A stretch of DNA of 39,497 bases from a virus. Below are positions 29,487 through 35,356 of this stretch, piece after piece. Position 1 is the stretch's first letter; each line of letters starts with the position of its first letter. The notes under the pieces are model-generated. The model saw only the letters and a list, made by a program, of their open reading frames with translations, did no database searches and was not told the origin of the DNA. The stretch spans positions 1 through 39,497 of IMG/VR virus record IMGVR_UViG_3300025806_000067. The stretch is one strand, 5' to 3'. The translations under genes were made by a program, and so were the position numbers.

Positions 29487-29915
29487 ATGCTAAATAGAAA
29501 ATACAAAGCTAAAATATTATTAGGAGATAAATCATTAAATCAGAGAACAGGGGAATTAGGCGAAGCTATATTCAAATATTGGTTTGGTAATAATTTCAAT
29601 GATGAGTTTTTGCATAAACAAAAAGCTGATAGAGACTATCAAGGTATAGATTTTGCAGACGAGAAAGGTTATACTTATCAAGTTAAAGCGACTAGAGGTA
29701 GGTCTTATACTTTTAATTGTGTTAAAGAGCATATAACAGGGTATAGTACTGCTGATTTTTACGTTTTTATTCAAATCAAAGGTGTTAGCGCTTATATTGA
29801 AGATTTCTATAGTAAAGATTATATTGAAAAGAACGTAGTTAATAGTTACACCAATGGTAATTGTTTTATATACGCTAAGGATTTGCAACAACAAGAGTTA
29901 GAATTGAGTAAATAA
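29487..29915 (+). CDS. PD-(D/E)XK-like nuclease, 142 aa
   Basis: RTGELGEAIFKYWFG (Glu23 and Glu26) and GIDFADEKGYTYQVKAT (Asp55, then Gln65-Val-Lys67) fit the PD-(D/E)XK core, with Gln in place of Glu/Asp before Lys as in some restriction-type enzymes. The following stretch (YSTADFYVFIQIKGVSAYIE) is the usual strand pair. It might be a junction resolvase, a host-DNA nuclease or a restriction-type protein; nothing decides between them. One base after the MazG-like gene. Confidence 0.7.
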   Translation: MLNRKYKAKILLGDKSLNQRTGELGEAIFKYWFGNNFNDEFLHKQKADRDYQGIDFADEKGYTYQVKATRGRSYTFNCVKEHITGYSTADFYVFIQIKGVSAYIEDFYSKDYIEKNVVNSYTNGNCFIYAKDLQQQELELSK

Positions 29916-29923
29916 ACGAGCAA

Positions 29924-30202
29924 ATGACAAAGGGACAATTAACAACGGAAAGTAATATACTACTAGCTTTATTTAGAGCAACTGTAGAGCAGTCAAGTTT
30001 TTTAAACGGTCAGTTAAACCAAAAGCCAAAGCAAGTTTTTAACGTATGGCAGAAACAAGGTTATGAGCTGCTAGACCAGTTAGAGAAAAGAAACATAGCT
30101 AACGAGGAATACTACGAAGCTATAACCGATGTAATACATAATATTATAAAGGGTATAAGGGATGAAAGTAATAATGTACATGATAACGTACAAAAAGATT
30201 AA
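29924..30202 (+). CDS. hypothetical early protein, 92 aa
   Basis: Helical, Gln/Asn-rich: TVEQSSFLNGQLNQKPKQVF, NVWQKQGYELLDQLEKRNIA, ITDVIHNIIKGIRDES. No catalytic motif and no membrane segment. 8 nt after the nuclease gene. Its last residues contain the DNA TGATAACGTAC, which may or may not be the edge of a cassette-type element. Confidence 0.6.
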   Translation: MTKGQLTTESNILLALFRATVEQSSFLNGQLNQKPKQVFNVWQKQGYELLDQLEKRNIANEEYYEAITDVIHNIIKGIRDESNNVHDNVQKD

Positions 30203-30239
30203 TGCTACAACTAAACAATGTTATTAACGAATTAAAGAG

Positions 30240-30488
30240 ATGAACAAAATGGATAAAAAAACAATGACTTTAAAATGCTTTATTCCTAATAATGCAAAAA
30301 CAGATGCTTTTGATAATTTAGATATTAAAGACACTATAATTTTAATAGATACACATGATGAAAGCAAAGTTAATAATGTTGTTTTAGATGCTGTTATAAA
30401 ATGCGATTGTGAACTAGAAAGGTACGAACGGGCAAAAATGGAATTAGATTATAATAAGTGTATGGACTGTAAAAAAGAAATACAATAG
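30240..30488 (+). CDS. hypothetical protein, 82 aa, CxC and CxxC
   Basis: Start at 30240 (a second in-frame ATG is at 30249). The C-terminal half has KCDCELERYERAKMELDYNK then CMDCKKEIQ, so four Cys that could bind zinc. It ends 4 nt before the palindromic element at 30492 and is the last gene before the tiny-ORF array. It may itself be the first cassette, but no clear element precedes it. Confidence 0.65.
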   Translation: MNKMDKKTMTLKCFIPNNAKTDAFDNLDIKDTIILIDTHDESKVNNVVLDAVIKCDCELERYERAKMELDYNKCMDCKKEIQ

Positions 30489-30491
30489 TTT

Positions 30492-30595
30492 TTTATAACG
30501 TTTTGGCTATGATTTGCCTTAACACCTAAGAACTTAAAAGTATATTATAAACTTAACAAGAGGTTAATTATAGCCCTTGTTAGCAAATCGTTAAT
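30492..30595 (+). repeat. attC-like palindromic element 1
   Basis: Left end TTTATAACG (30492-30500), right end CGTTAAT (30589-30595). Inner arms GATTTGC (30511-30517)/GCAAATC (30583-30589) and TTAACACCT/AGGTTAA; another short stem is TTAACAAG (30553-30560)/CTTGTTA (30576-30582). It fills the whole gap between the stop at 30488 and the ATG at 30597. About 104 bp, the longest of the array. Confidence 0.55.
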
Positions 30596-30596
30596 A

Positions 30597-30725
30597 ATGG
30601 ATATAGAAAAAGAATTTGAAGAACTAAGACAGCTCATAATTGATACTTATATTGAAAATGAGCAGAATGTAATGGATAAAGCATTAGAAAAACTAGAGAA
30701 GATAAAAAAAGAAGTAGGAGCATAA
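30597..30725 (+). CDS. cassette-like ORF, 42 aa
   Basis: ATG 30597 to TAA 30723-30725. MDIEKEFEELRQLIIDTYIE then NEQNVMDKALEKLEKIKKEV: one acidic amphipathic helix followed by a Lys/Glu helix. The stop codon lies inside GCATAATG, the left arm of the next element, as stops do in integron cassettes. No function recognised. Confidence 0.5.
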   Translation: MDIEKEFEELRQLIIDTYIENEQNVMDKALEKLEKIKKEVGA

Positions 30726-30793
30726 TGTTTGCTAATGGATAAAGCTAAAAATAAGCATAGCGACCGAAGGTTATTTTTTAGGTTGTGTTATGC
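30720..30793 (+). repeat. attC-like palindromic element 2
   Basis: Left arm GCATAATG (30720-30727), right arm TGTGTTATGC (30784-30793). Inner arms CTAAAAATAA (30745-30754)/TTATTTTTTAG (30771-30781) around GCATAGCGACCGAAGG. Outer GCATAA pairs with TTATGC. The left side is longer than the right, leaving unpaired bases, as in attC. The left arm is identical to that of element 3. Confidence 0.6.
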
Positions 30794-30817
30794 ACCATTA
30801 ATTTAGACAAGATAATT

Positions 30818-30958
30818 ATGAAAACAGATATAGAAATAAGAGATAAACTAATGAGTTTAACTACAAATAATGAAAGAAGAAAACTTTTATTTGAATGGGT
30901 TAAAACTGGGGTAGTAAACTTCAAACAATTCAATGCACTTATTTATTATTGTGCATAA
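30818..30958 (+). CDS. cassette-like ORF, 46 aa
   Basis: ATG 30818 to TAA 30956-30958. MKTDIEIRDKLMSLTTNNER then RKLLFEWVKTGVVNFKQFNA and LIYYCA. Helical and basic. The stop sits in GCATAATG, the left arm of element 3. The ORF is bracketed by TTATGCAC (30788-30795) and GTGCATAA (30951-30958). Confidence 0.5.
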   Translation: MKTDIEIRDKLMSLTTNNERRKLLFEWVKTGVVNFKQFNALIYYCA

Positions 30959-31006
30959 TGTTAAGAATAAAAATCTACGCAGTTGTTTTTATACTGTGTT
31001 ATAAAC
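30953..31006 (+). repeat. attC-like palindromic element 3
   Basis: Left arm GCATAATG (30953-30960), right arm TGTGTTATAAAC (30995-31006). Inner arms ATAAAAA and TTTTTAT around TCTACGCAGTTG. The right end TGTTATAAACTGA is identical to the one upstream of the leftward gene at 13929-14111. A 20-aa frame (30958-31020) runs through it. Confidence 0.55.
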
Positions 31007-31020
31007 TGATGGAGATATGA
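30958..31020 (+). CDS. 20-aa hydrophobic peptide (doubtful)
   Basis: ATG overlapping the previous stop, MLRIKIYAVVFILCYKLMEI, TGA at 31018-31020 overlapping the next ATG. It could be a coupled membrane peptide, but the stretch is better explained as palindromic element 3. Confidence 0.15.
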   Translation: MLRIKIYAVVFILCYKLMEI

Positions 31021-31238
31021 AAAAATTTGTTAACGCTTCAAACATTGTTGAGGCAGGTATTTTAGAACCTTACATAAACTCAGGAGAAAGTTGGGATCCA
31101 ACACCTTCTCGAAAATGGAGTTTAGTACTTGTAACTAATGCTGTTATTGATGGATTCCCTTATAGAATAGAAAAGGAATACGAAACCAAAGAAGAGTGCG
31201 AAGAAATATTATTAAAGATGAACTTAATTTGTTTATAA
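31017..31238 (+). CDS. cassette-like ORF, 73 aa
   Basis: MKKFVNASNIVEAGILEPYI then SGESWDPTPSRKWSLVLVTN and a helix KEYETKEECEEILLKMNLIC. Beta-strand then helix. Bracketed by GTTATAAAC (30998-31006) and its exact reverse complement GTTTATAAC (31231-31239), with the TAA stop (31236-31238) inside the latter. Function unknown; the largest of the three array ORFs. Confidence 0.6.
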   Translation: MKKFVNASNIVEAGILEPYINSGESWDPTPSRKWSLVLVTNAVIDGFPYRIEKEYETKEECEEILLKMNLICL

Positions 31239-31289
31239 CATGAAAGCAAAACGCTGCCTTTTTCAGGTGGCTTTTGCTGCTTGTTAAAA
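31232..31289 (+). repeat. attC-like palindromic element 4
   Basis: Left end TTTATAACA (31232-31240), right end TGTTAAAA (31282-31289), the same ends as the minus-strand element at 13846-13920. Inner arms AGCAAAA (31245-31251)/TTTTGCT (31272-31278), then CGCTGCC with GGTGGC. It closes the array; a normal terminator follows immediately. Confidence 0.6.
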
Positions 31290-31315
31290 GCCGTTTTAAT
31301 GGCTTGTTTTTTTTT
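31288..31315 (+). terminator. intrinsic terminator after the array
   Basis: AAGCC (31288-31292)/GGCTT (31301-31305), loop GTTTTAAT (with possible extra A-T pairs), then G and nine T. It isolates the upstream genes from the terminase unit. Confidence 0.8.
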
Positions 31316-31317
31316 AG

Positions 31318-31325
31318 TATATTAG
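31318..31325 (+). promoter_or_regulatory. TATATTAG -7 box of the terminase unit
   Basis: AGTATATTAGTACT follows the T tract by two bases and lies 13 nt before the ATG at 31339. The same TATATTAG octamer occurs at 158, 972, 2610, 28131 and 35335. Confidence 0.5.
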
Positions 31326-31338
31326 TACTGTGGTTAAT

Positions 31339-31488
31339 ATGGATTATGAAGATATAGCGCAGTTGTTAGTAGCTTGTTACGGGGTGTTTGATAGGTTTAT
31401 ATTAGTACGAAGAAAAGTTAATAGATTAGAGCAAAGAATAATAGAATTAGAAACAAATGAATATCATAAAAGCTCAACAACTAACTAA
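31339..31488 (+). CDS. hypothetical protein, 49 aa
   Basis: MDYEDIAQLLVACYGVFDRF then ILVRRKVNRLEQRIIELETN and a polar tail. Helical, with a Leu/Ile heptad in the second half. Overlaps the next ORF by 32 nt in another frame. First gene behind the promoter at 31318, so it may be a terminase-unit accessory. Confidence 0.55.
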   Translation: MDYEDIAQLLVACYGVFDRFILVRRKVNRLEQRIIELETNEYHKSSTTN

Positions 31489-31687
31489 AGGTGATACCTT
31501 TTATCCAGTAAGAAAGGATAAGGAGTATTACAAGGTGATAAGTAAAGATGGTACTTTTATTCAAAGCAGAATAGATGGTAGTAGTATTACTTATTATTGG
31601 TTACATAGTGAGGAAGTTGTTTTAGTTAGTAGAGAGTTATTAGGATTAGATTTTAAATACGGTAAGTATGGCAAAGAAAGTAGGTAG
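31457..31687 (+). CDS. hypothetical protein, 76 aa
   Basis: Beta-rich, SH3-like order of strands: MNIIKAQQLTKGDTFYPVRK, EYYKVISKDGTFIQSRIDGS, YYWLHSEEVVLVSREL. Basic C-terminus. Overlaps the small terminase gene by 20 nt. No family recognised. Confidence 0.6.
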   Translation: MNIIKAQQLTKGDTFYPVRKDKEYYKVISKDGTFIQSRIDGSSITYYWLHSEEVVLVSRELLGLDFKYGKYGKESR

Positions 31688-32135
31688 ACCATCAAAGATA
31701 GATAAGTTTATAGAGGTGTCTAAAGATGTACTTTTTAGAGAGAATTTAATGCTTCTTACTGATGAGGAATTAGTATTCTTAATTAATGAGGAATTAGATA
31801 CTAAAGATAGAATAGCACAAATAACCTTTAGAAAGTGGAAATCAGGAGATTACAGCGAATTAGGGGAAACTGGAAAAGAATTTTTATCTCTTATAAAAAG
31901 AGCGTTGCTAAAACAAAAGGAAAGTTTATTTAAAAAGTTTGCAGAAGATGATAGAGCATGGCAAAGATGGGCGTGGATTATAGAACGTAAATTTAAAGAA
32001 TGGAACTTAAAACAGATTACAGAAAACTTTAGTAAAGAAGTAGTTGTAAATGTTGATACCGAAATAGAATATTCTAAATTTGATGAAGAAACAATTAGAG
32101 GACTTATTAAAGGGCTTGGATCTAACGAAGCTTAA
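31668..32135 (+). CDS. terminase small subunit (putative)
   Basis: 155 aa, directly upstream of the large terminase and overlapping it by 53 nt. N-terminal KKVGRPSKIDKFIEVSKDVL leads into a helix-turn-helix-like region (EELVFLINEELDTKDRIAQI, TFRKWKSGD), then a basic oligomerisation helix (LLKQKESLFKKFAEDDRAWQ) and an acidic tail. Small terminases bind the packaging site. Sequence similarity is weak, so the call relies on order and HTH-like composition. Confidence 0.7.
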   Translation: MAKKVGRPSKIDKFIEVSKDVLFRENLMLLTDEELVFLINEELDTKDRIAQITFRKWKSGDYSELGETGKEFLSLIKRALLKQKESLFKKFAEDDRAWQRWAWIIERKFKEWNLKQITENFSKEVVVNVDTEIEYSKFDEETIRGLIKGLGSNEA

Positions 32136-33540
32136 AGCCGAGTTATACCGTAAATCATTTTATGAATTTAGTTTAGAAGCTTTTAAAACATTACACAACG
32201 GGCAAGAGCTTACACCTAACTGGCATATTAAACTATTATGTGATAGGTTACAGGTAGAAGCAGAAAGAATAGTTAATGGAGGTGAAAGAACAAAGCACTT
32301 ATTAATTAACGTTCCACCTAGAACATTAAAGAGTGAATTGGTAAACGTATTTTTTTCTGTTTACTGTTGGATACTAAAAGACTCTATACAGTTTATAAGC
32401 TCTTCCTATAGTGCTAGTTTATCAATTGTGTTATCTACTCAGTCCAGGAGGTTAATAGAAAGCGATTGGTTTAGGTTGCACTTTCCTGATGTGCATTTAT
32501 CAAAAGATGAAAACACTAAATCAAGGTTTACTACTCCTAATGGAGGTTTAAGATATTCTACTTCTACAGGTGGAACGATAACAGGAATGGGTGGAGATAT
32601 AATAGTTATTGATGACCCACAAAACCCACAGTTAGCAAGATCAGAAGTAGAAAGAGAAAATGCCAATAGGTTTTTTAATGAAACATTACGTAGTAGGCTT
32701 AATAATCCTGATAAGGGTGTTTTTATTGTTATAATGCAAAGGTTACACGAGAATGATTTAACAGGAATGTTACTAAGTAAAGAGCCTAACAACTGGGAAC
32801 ATATTTGTTTACCTGCTGAGTTATCAGATAACGTACTTCCTATTGAGTTAAATAAGTTTTATGTTGATGGTTTACTATTTCCACAAAGATTATCTAAAAG
32901 TGTATTAGATGGCTTTAAAACTGGTTTAGGTAGTTACGGTTATTCGGGTCAATACTCACAACTTCCTTCACCTAGTGAGGGTGGTATATTTAAAGGTCAA
33001 TGGTTTAACATTATTAAACAGCTTCCTGCTGGGTTATTGATGGATAGTTTAAAGTGGGATTACTATTTAGATACTGCTTATACTAATAAACAGGAAAATG
33101 ATGCTACTGCTATGTTAGCCTGTGCTTTTCATAACAATGAGCTTTATATTAGAGATGTTAGAGCTGTGCGTATGGAGTTTCCCGAACTTATAAAAGAGAT
33201 TCAACTATTTACAAGTATTAACGGTTACACCAATAGAAGCCGTATTTATGTAGAACCTAAAGCGAGTGGGAAAAGTATTGTACAAATGCTTAAAAGAAGT
33301 ACAGGGTTAAATATAATGGAGGACAAGCCACCAACACAAGACAAGATTAGTAGAGCTAGTAGTGTATCTGCATTTGTTGAATCAGGTAGAGTTAATTTAT
33401 TAGACGGTAGATATATAGATGGTTTCTTAAATGAGCTTAAAGCCTTTCCTAATGGGTCGCATGATGACCAAGTTGATATCCTAATAATGGCTATTGATAA
33501 GAATACCAACAGACGTAAGAAAATTAGAGCGATTGGATAA
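32083..33540 (+). CDS. terminase large subunit
   Basis: 485 aa from ATG 32083 (a TTG directly before is in frame). N-terminal ATPase: adenine-binding region about residues 40-60 (GQELTPNWHIKLLCDRLQ), Walker A VPPRTLKSE (about 77-85), Walker B DIIVIDDP, and coupling motif SSSYSAS. C-terminal RNase H-like nuclease: LDTAYTNKQENDATAM, VEPKASGKSIVQML and SHDDQVDILIMA, with the expected acidic residues. Walker A has Leu where Gly usually precedes Lys-Ser, as in some phage terminases. It packages DNA into procapsids. Confidence 0.95.
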   Translation: MKKQLEDLLKGLDLTKLKAELYRKSFYEFSLEAFKTLHNGQELTPNWHIKLLCDRLQVEAERIVNGGERTKHLLINVPPRTLKSELVNVFFSVYCWILKDSIQFISSSYSASLSIVLSTQSRRLIESDWFRLHFPDVHLSKDENTKSRFTTPNGGLRYSTSTGGTITGMGGDIIVIDDPQNPQLARSEVERENANRFFNETLRSRLNNPDKGVFIVIMQRLHENDLTGMLLSKEPNNWEHICLPAELSDNVLPIELNKFYVDGLLFPQRLSKSVLDGFKTGLGSYGYSGQYSQLPSPSEGGIFKGQWFNIIKQLPAGLLMDSLKWDYYLDTAYTNKQENDATAMLACAFHNNELYIRDVRAVRMEFPELIKEIQLFTSINGYTNRSRIYVEPKASGKSIVQMLKRSTGLNIMEDKPPTQDKISRASSVSAFVESGRVNLLDGRYIDGFLNELKAFPNGSHDDQVDILIMAIDKNTNRRKKIRAIG

Positions 33541-33589
33541 ATAAATTAAAATAATTCCAATAATAGTTTTTTATTACAAATGTTAGAAC

Positions 33590-33597
33590 TATATTCG
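33590..33597 (+). promoter_or_regulatory. -7 box TATATTCG
   Basis: TATATTCG, one change from TAnnTTTG, about 37 nt before the ATG at 33634, preceded by TTTTTTATTACAAATGTTAG. No TTG at 19 nt. The leader has GTAGTGCGATAACGCAGTAAC, a small GC-richer stretch. Confidence 0.5.
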
Positions 33598-33633
33598 TAG
33601 TGCGATAACGCAGTAACTATTAAAATACAAATT

Positions 33634-33867
33634 ATGACACTAGATAAAACAAACTTCGACTACATCAAGGAAATGATAAACAACAAAGAAAGCATTAATA
33701 GTTTAAAAGGATTTTGTAAAGGTTTTGGATTTGATACTGAAAGTTATTCTTCGCCAGTACATATTTCAGAAGATAAGATTTCTGTAACGTATAGAAGAAA
33801 TACTTGCTATGTAACTTACAATCATTCAAATATACACGGAACTACTTACTTTAATAACATTAAGTAA
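33634..33867 (+). CDS. hypothetical protein, 77 aa
   Basis: N-terminal helix (NFDYIKEMINNKESINSLKG) then FCKGFGFDTESYSSPVHISE and beta strands with Tyr and Thr (ISVTYRRNTCYVTYNHSNIH). Own promoter, two Cys. Gap of 46 nt to the next gene with an A9 tract. No family recognised. Confidence 0.6.
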   Translation: MTLDKTNFDYIKEMINNKESINSLKGFCKGFGFDTESYSSPVHISEDKISVTYRRNTCYVTYNHSNIHGTTYFNNIK

Positions 33868-33913
33868 TTTAACGTTAGCAGCGTAGTTATTTCACAACTT
33901 AAAAAAAAACGAC

Positions 33914-34153
33914 ATGGACGCAAAAGGATCAATTTTTTATTTAGAAGGATTAAAATTAGAAATAGACTACTCTTATGACTTATCAGAAGATGGTGGTTTA
34001 GAAGTTTGCCCAGTACAGGGAGGTATAACAGAGATTGATAAGGTTATATGTAACGGGAAAGATATTACTGATTTACTAAAGAGAGTTTCTAATGATGATA
34101 CTTTAGAGTACTTAATAGAAGCAATGGAGGAAGAAATTAGCGATAGATATTAA
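33914..34153 (+). CDS. hypothetical acidic protein, 79 aa
   Basis: Strand pair at the start (GSIFYLEGLKLEIDYSYDLS), then GGLEVCPVQGGITEIDKVIC, NGKDITDLLKRVSNDDTLEY and a C-terminal acidic helix. Similar small proteins with 'v.nGkDiTdLl' occur in Bacteroidetes phages; function not known. 17 nt before the next gene. Confidence 0.65.
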   Translation: MDAKGSIFYLEGLKLEIDYSYDLSEDGGLEVCPVQGGITEIDKVICNGKDITDLLKRVSNDDTLEYLIEAMEEEISDRY

Positions 34154-34170
34154 TATTAAAAACAAACGGC

Positions 34171-34515
34171 ATGATTGATATTAAAGTAGGCGACAAATTA
34201 ACTAGGGATTGTTATTCAGAAGAATATTTTGTAGAAGTTCTTTGTATTGGTGATAATACTTTCTACGGTAGAGATTTTTATAACATAGAGTCTTCTATAG
34301 ATTTCGATAGTGGATGGAAACACTACAAAGATGAGGTGACAAAAGATTTAGAAGGTGTTTTTAAGTTTTACGAGGTTTTAAAGCAATCTGATAGAATATA
34401 TGTAAAACCTTTATTAGGTAATCAGTCAGCGTTTGACCATAATAAAGGTTTCGATTCAGATACGTTTGAAACAATAACAGAAAAAGAAGCGATTGAAAGA
34501 GGGTTAAAAGTATGA
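34171..34515 (+). CDS. hypothetical protein, 114 aa
   Basis: Begins MIDIKVGDKLTRDCYSEEYF VEVLCIGDN (read as two strands), a beta-barrel-like start, then a long acidic, aromatic middle (SSIDFDSGWKHYKDEVTKDL) and a C-terminal helix EKEAIERGLKV. Overlaps the lipoprotein gene by 4 nt (ATGA). Function unknown. Confidence 0.6.
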   Translation: MIDIKVGDKLTRDCYSEEYFVEVLCIGDNTFYGRDFYNIESSIDFDSGWKHYKDEVTKDLEGVFKFYEVLKQSDRIYVKPLLGNQSAFDHNKGFDSDTFETITEKEAIERGLKV

Positions 34516-34667
34516 TTAAGCACTTATTAATACTTTCAATCTTAATCTTTGCTTCCTGTAAAAAAGAGGAAATTCCAGAGGAACGGAAAAAACTAGGTAA
34601 GGTTGATGTGATCCGAACGGATACGGAAAAATGCGGTTATAGTGTTGTAATTGAAACTAATAAATAA
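34512..34667 (+). CDS. small lipoprotein, 51 aa
   Basis: MIKHLLILSILIFASC is a signal peptide with a lipobox (FASC, Cys16), followed by KKEEIPEERKK, so the mature part is about 36 residues. A Lys/Glu-rich start after Cys recalls the surface-export signal of Bacteroidetes lipoproteins. Phage lipoproteins of this size block receptors against superinfection (T5 Llp type) or act as o-spanins. It lies among probable early genes, not lysis genes, so exclusion is the better guess. Confidence 0.7.
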   Translation: MIKHLLILSILIFASCKKEEIPEERKKLGKVDVIRTDTEKCGYSVVIETNK

Positions 34668-34716
34668 CGAGTTATGTGTTGCGTGTAATTATTTTTAATA
34701 TTTTTACGTTTTTTCT

Positions 34717-34746
34717 TTGCGGAAGTAAAAAAGAGTTGTATCTTTA
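34717..34746 (+). promoter_or_regulatory. promoter TTG-N19-TATCTTTA
   Basis: TTTG with TTG at 34717-34719, 19 nt, TATCTTTA at 34739-34746. Same spacing as the early promoter at 19523. Leader AACAAACAAAAACACAACGA before the ATG at 34775. Confidence 0.8.
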
Positions 34747-34774
34747 CATCAGTAACAAACAAAAACACAACGAA

Positions 34775-34975
34775 ATGACAACTTTATACATTGATACGAA
34801 AAACTTAATATTTGAATACGTGGCTACTCATAGAGGTGGGTTAAACGGAGCAGAAGTAAAAAGAGAATCAGCTTCAATTGCTAAAAGCGTAAAGGCTTAT
34901 GGTTTAGAAAATGAGGTTGAACATTTAAAAAATGTTTATAAAGCTAAAGAAGTGATTTTTTGTGAATTAATATAA
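34775..34975 (+). CDS. hypothetical protein, 66 aa
   Basis: The ATG at 34775 is chosen because it lies behind the promoter (34739) and common leader, although the frame is open from 34676. MTTLYIDTKNLIFEYVATHR then GGLNGAEVKRESASIAKSVK and a helical C-terminus ENEVEHLKNVYKAKEVIF. No family recognised. Confidence 0.65.
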   Translation: MTTLYIDTKNLIFEYVATHRGGLNGAEVKRESASIAKSVKAYGLENEVEHLKNVYKAKEVIFCELI

Positions 34976-34985
34976 ATAAAAAACA

Positions 34986-35156
34986 ATGCAAAGAAAAACT
35001 GTAATAATAGTAGTAGACGAGGGGCAATACGCCCTTTGTTTTGGCAACTTAAAAAAGGCTTGCAACGCTTACGGTTGGGTTTACAATACCATCGTGCAAA
35101 AGAAACTACCGTTAATAATTGACGGGTTGAAAGTTCAGCGGGTGGAGTTTAAATAG
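34986..35156 (+). CDS. conserved-looking phage protein, 56 aa
   Basis: ATG 34986, TAG 35154-35156. MQRKTVIIVVDEGQYALCFG then NLKKACNAYGWVYNTIVQKK and LPLIIDGLKVQRVEFK. Two strands, a helix and two strands, as in small phage proteins found repeatedly in Bacteroidetes phages ('GnLkkaCna.gw.YntiVqkKlPliidGlkvqRvef', from memory). Locally richer in G+C than its neighbours. Confidence 0.65.
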   Translation: MQRKTVIIVVDEGQYALCFGNLKKACNAYGWVYNTIVQKKLPLIIDGLKVQRVEFK

Positions 35157-35173
35157 TTACACATAACAACCGT

Positions 35174-35356
35174 ATAACTGTAATACTAAAAGAGTATAAA
35201 TCGGACGGTTTACCAATAGCAAAAAAGATTCTTAAAAAGTTGAGCGTGTCCAAAGCGCGTTTTTTTGTTCCGACTGTGGGTTTTAACGAACACCTAATAG
35301 AAGTAACAGTTAATTGGGATACTCTTTTTTTTATTATATTAGCAAAAAAACCCTAA
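35174..35356 (+). pseudogene. ORF of about 60 aa without a normal start codon
   Basis: From ATA at 35174 the frame reads ITVILKEYKSDGLPIAKKIL then KKLSVSKARFFVPTVGFNEH and LIEVTVNWDTLFFIILAKKP, ending TAA at 35354-35356, which overlaps the next ATG (TAATG). It looks like a real globular protein and the coupling fits a live gene. The frame is open back to 35153, but there is no ATG or GTG, and no TTG before residue 23. It is a start-loss pseudogene, a base error (ATG read as ATA), or a gene with a rare start codon. Confidence 0.5.
35331..35343 (+). promoter_or_regulatory. TTATTATATTAGC promoter-like motif
   Basis: Third exact copy of the 13-mer, after a T8 run, 13 nt before the ATG at 35356. 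The preceding ATACTC (35319-35324) and T run can pair with GAGTAT (35192-35197) upstream, so a termination signal may overlap it. Confidence 0.5.

Noticed and set aside
29556-29894. Minus-strand ORF of 112 aa
   Set aside because: Lies fully inside the PD-(D/E)XK-like gene on the other strand; Ile/Thr-rich shadow of AT-rich codons.
30184-30224. A fifth cassette element before the ORF at 30240 (TAACG ... TGTTAT)
   Set aside because: End motifs fit loosely, but I see no inner complementary arms, and the left part is inside the coding end of the gene before.
32439-32792. Minus-strand ORF of 117 aa inside the large terminase gene
   Set aside because: Antisense to a certain gene, no promoter or start context, Ser/Pro/Leu-rich shadow composition.
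33600-33625. GATAACGCAGTAAC and similar GC-richer strings at 33.6-35.2 kb as cassette relics
   Set aside because: They share single words with the array ends, but no paired arms were found.
34660-34680. ATAACGAGTTAT after the lipoprotein gene as another attC-like site
   Set aside because: Only a tiny hairpin with a 2-base loop; no extended arms, so not comparable with the array elements.
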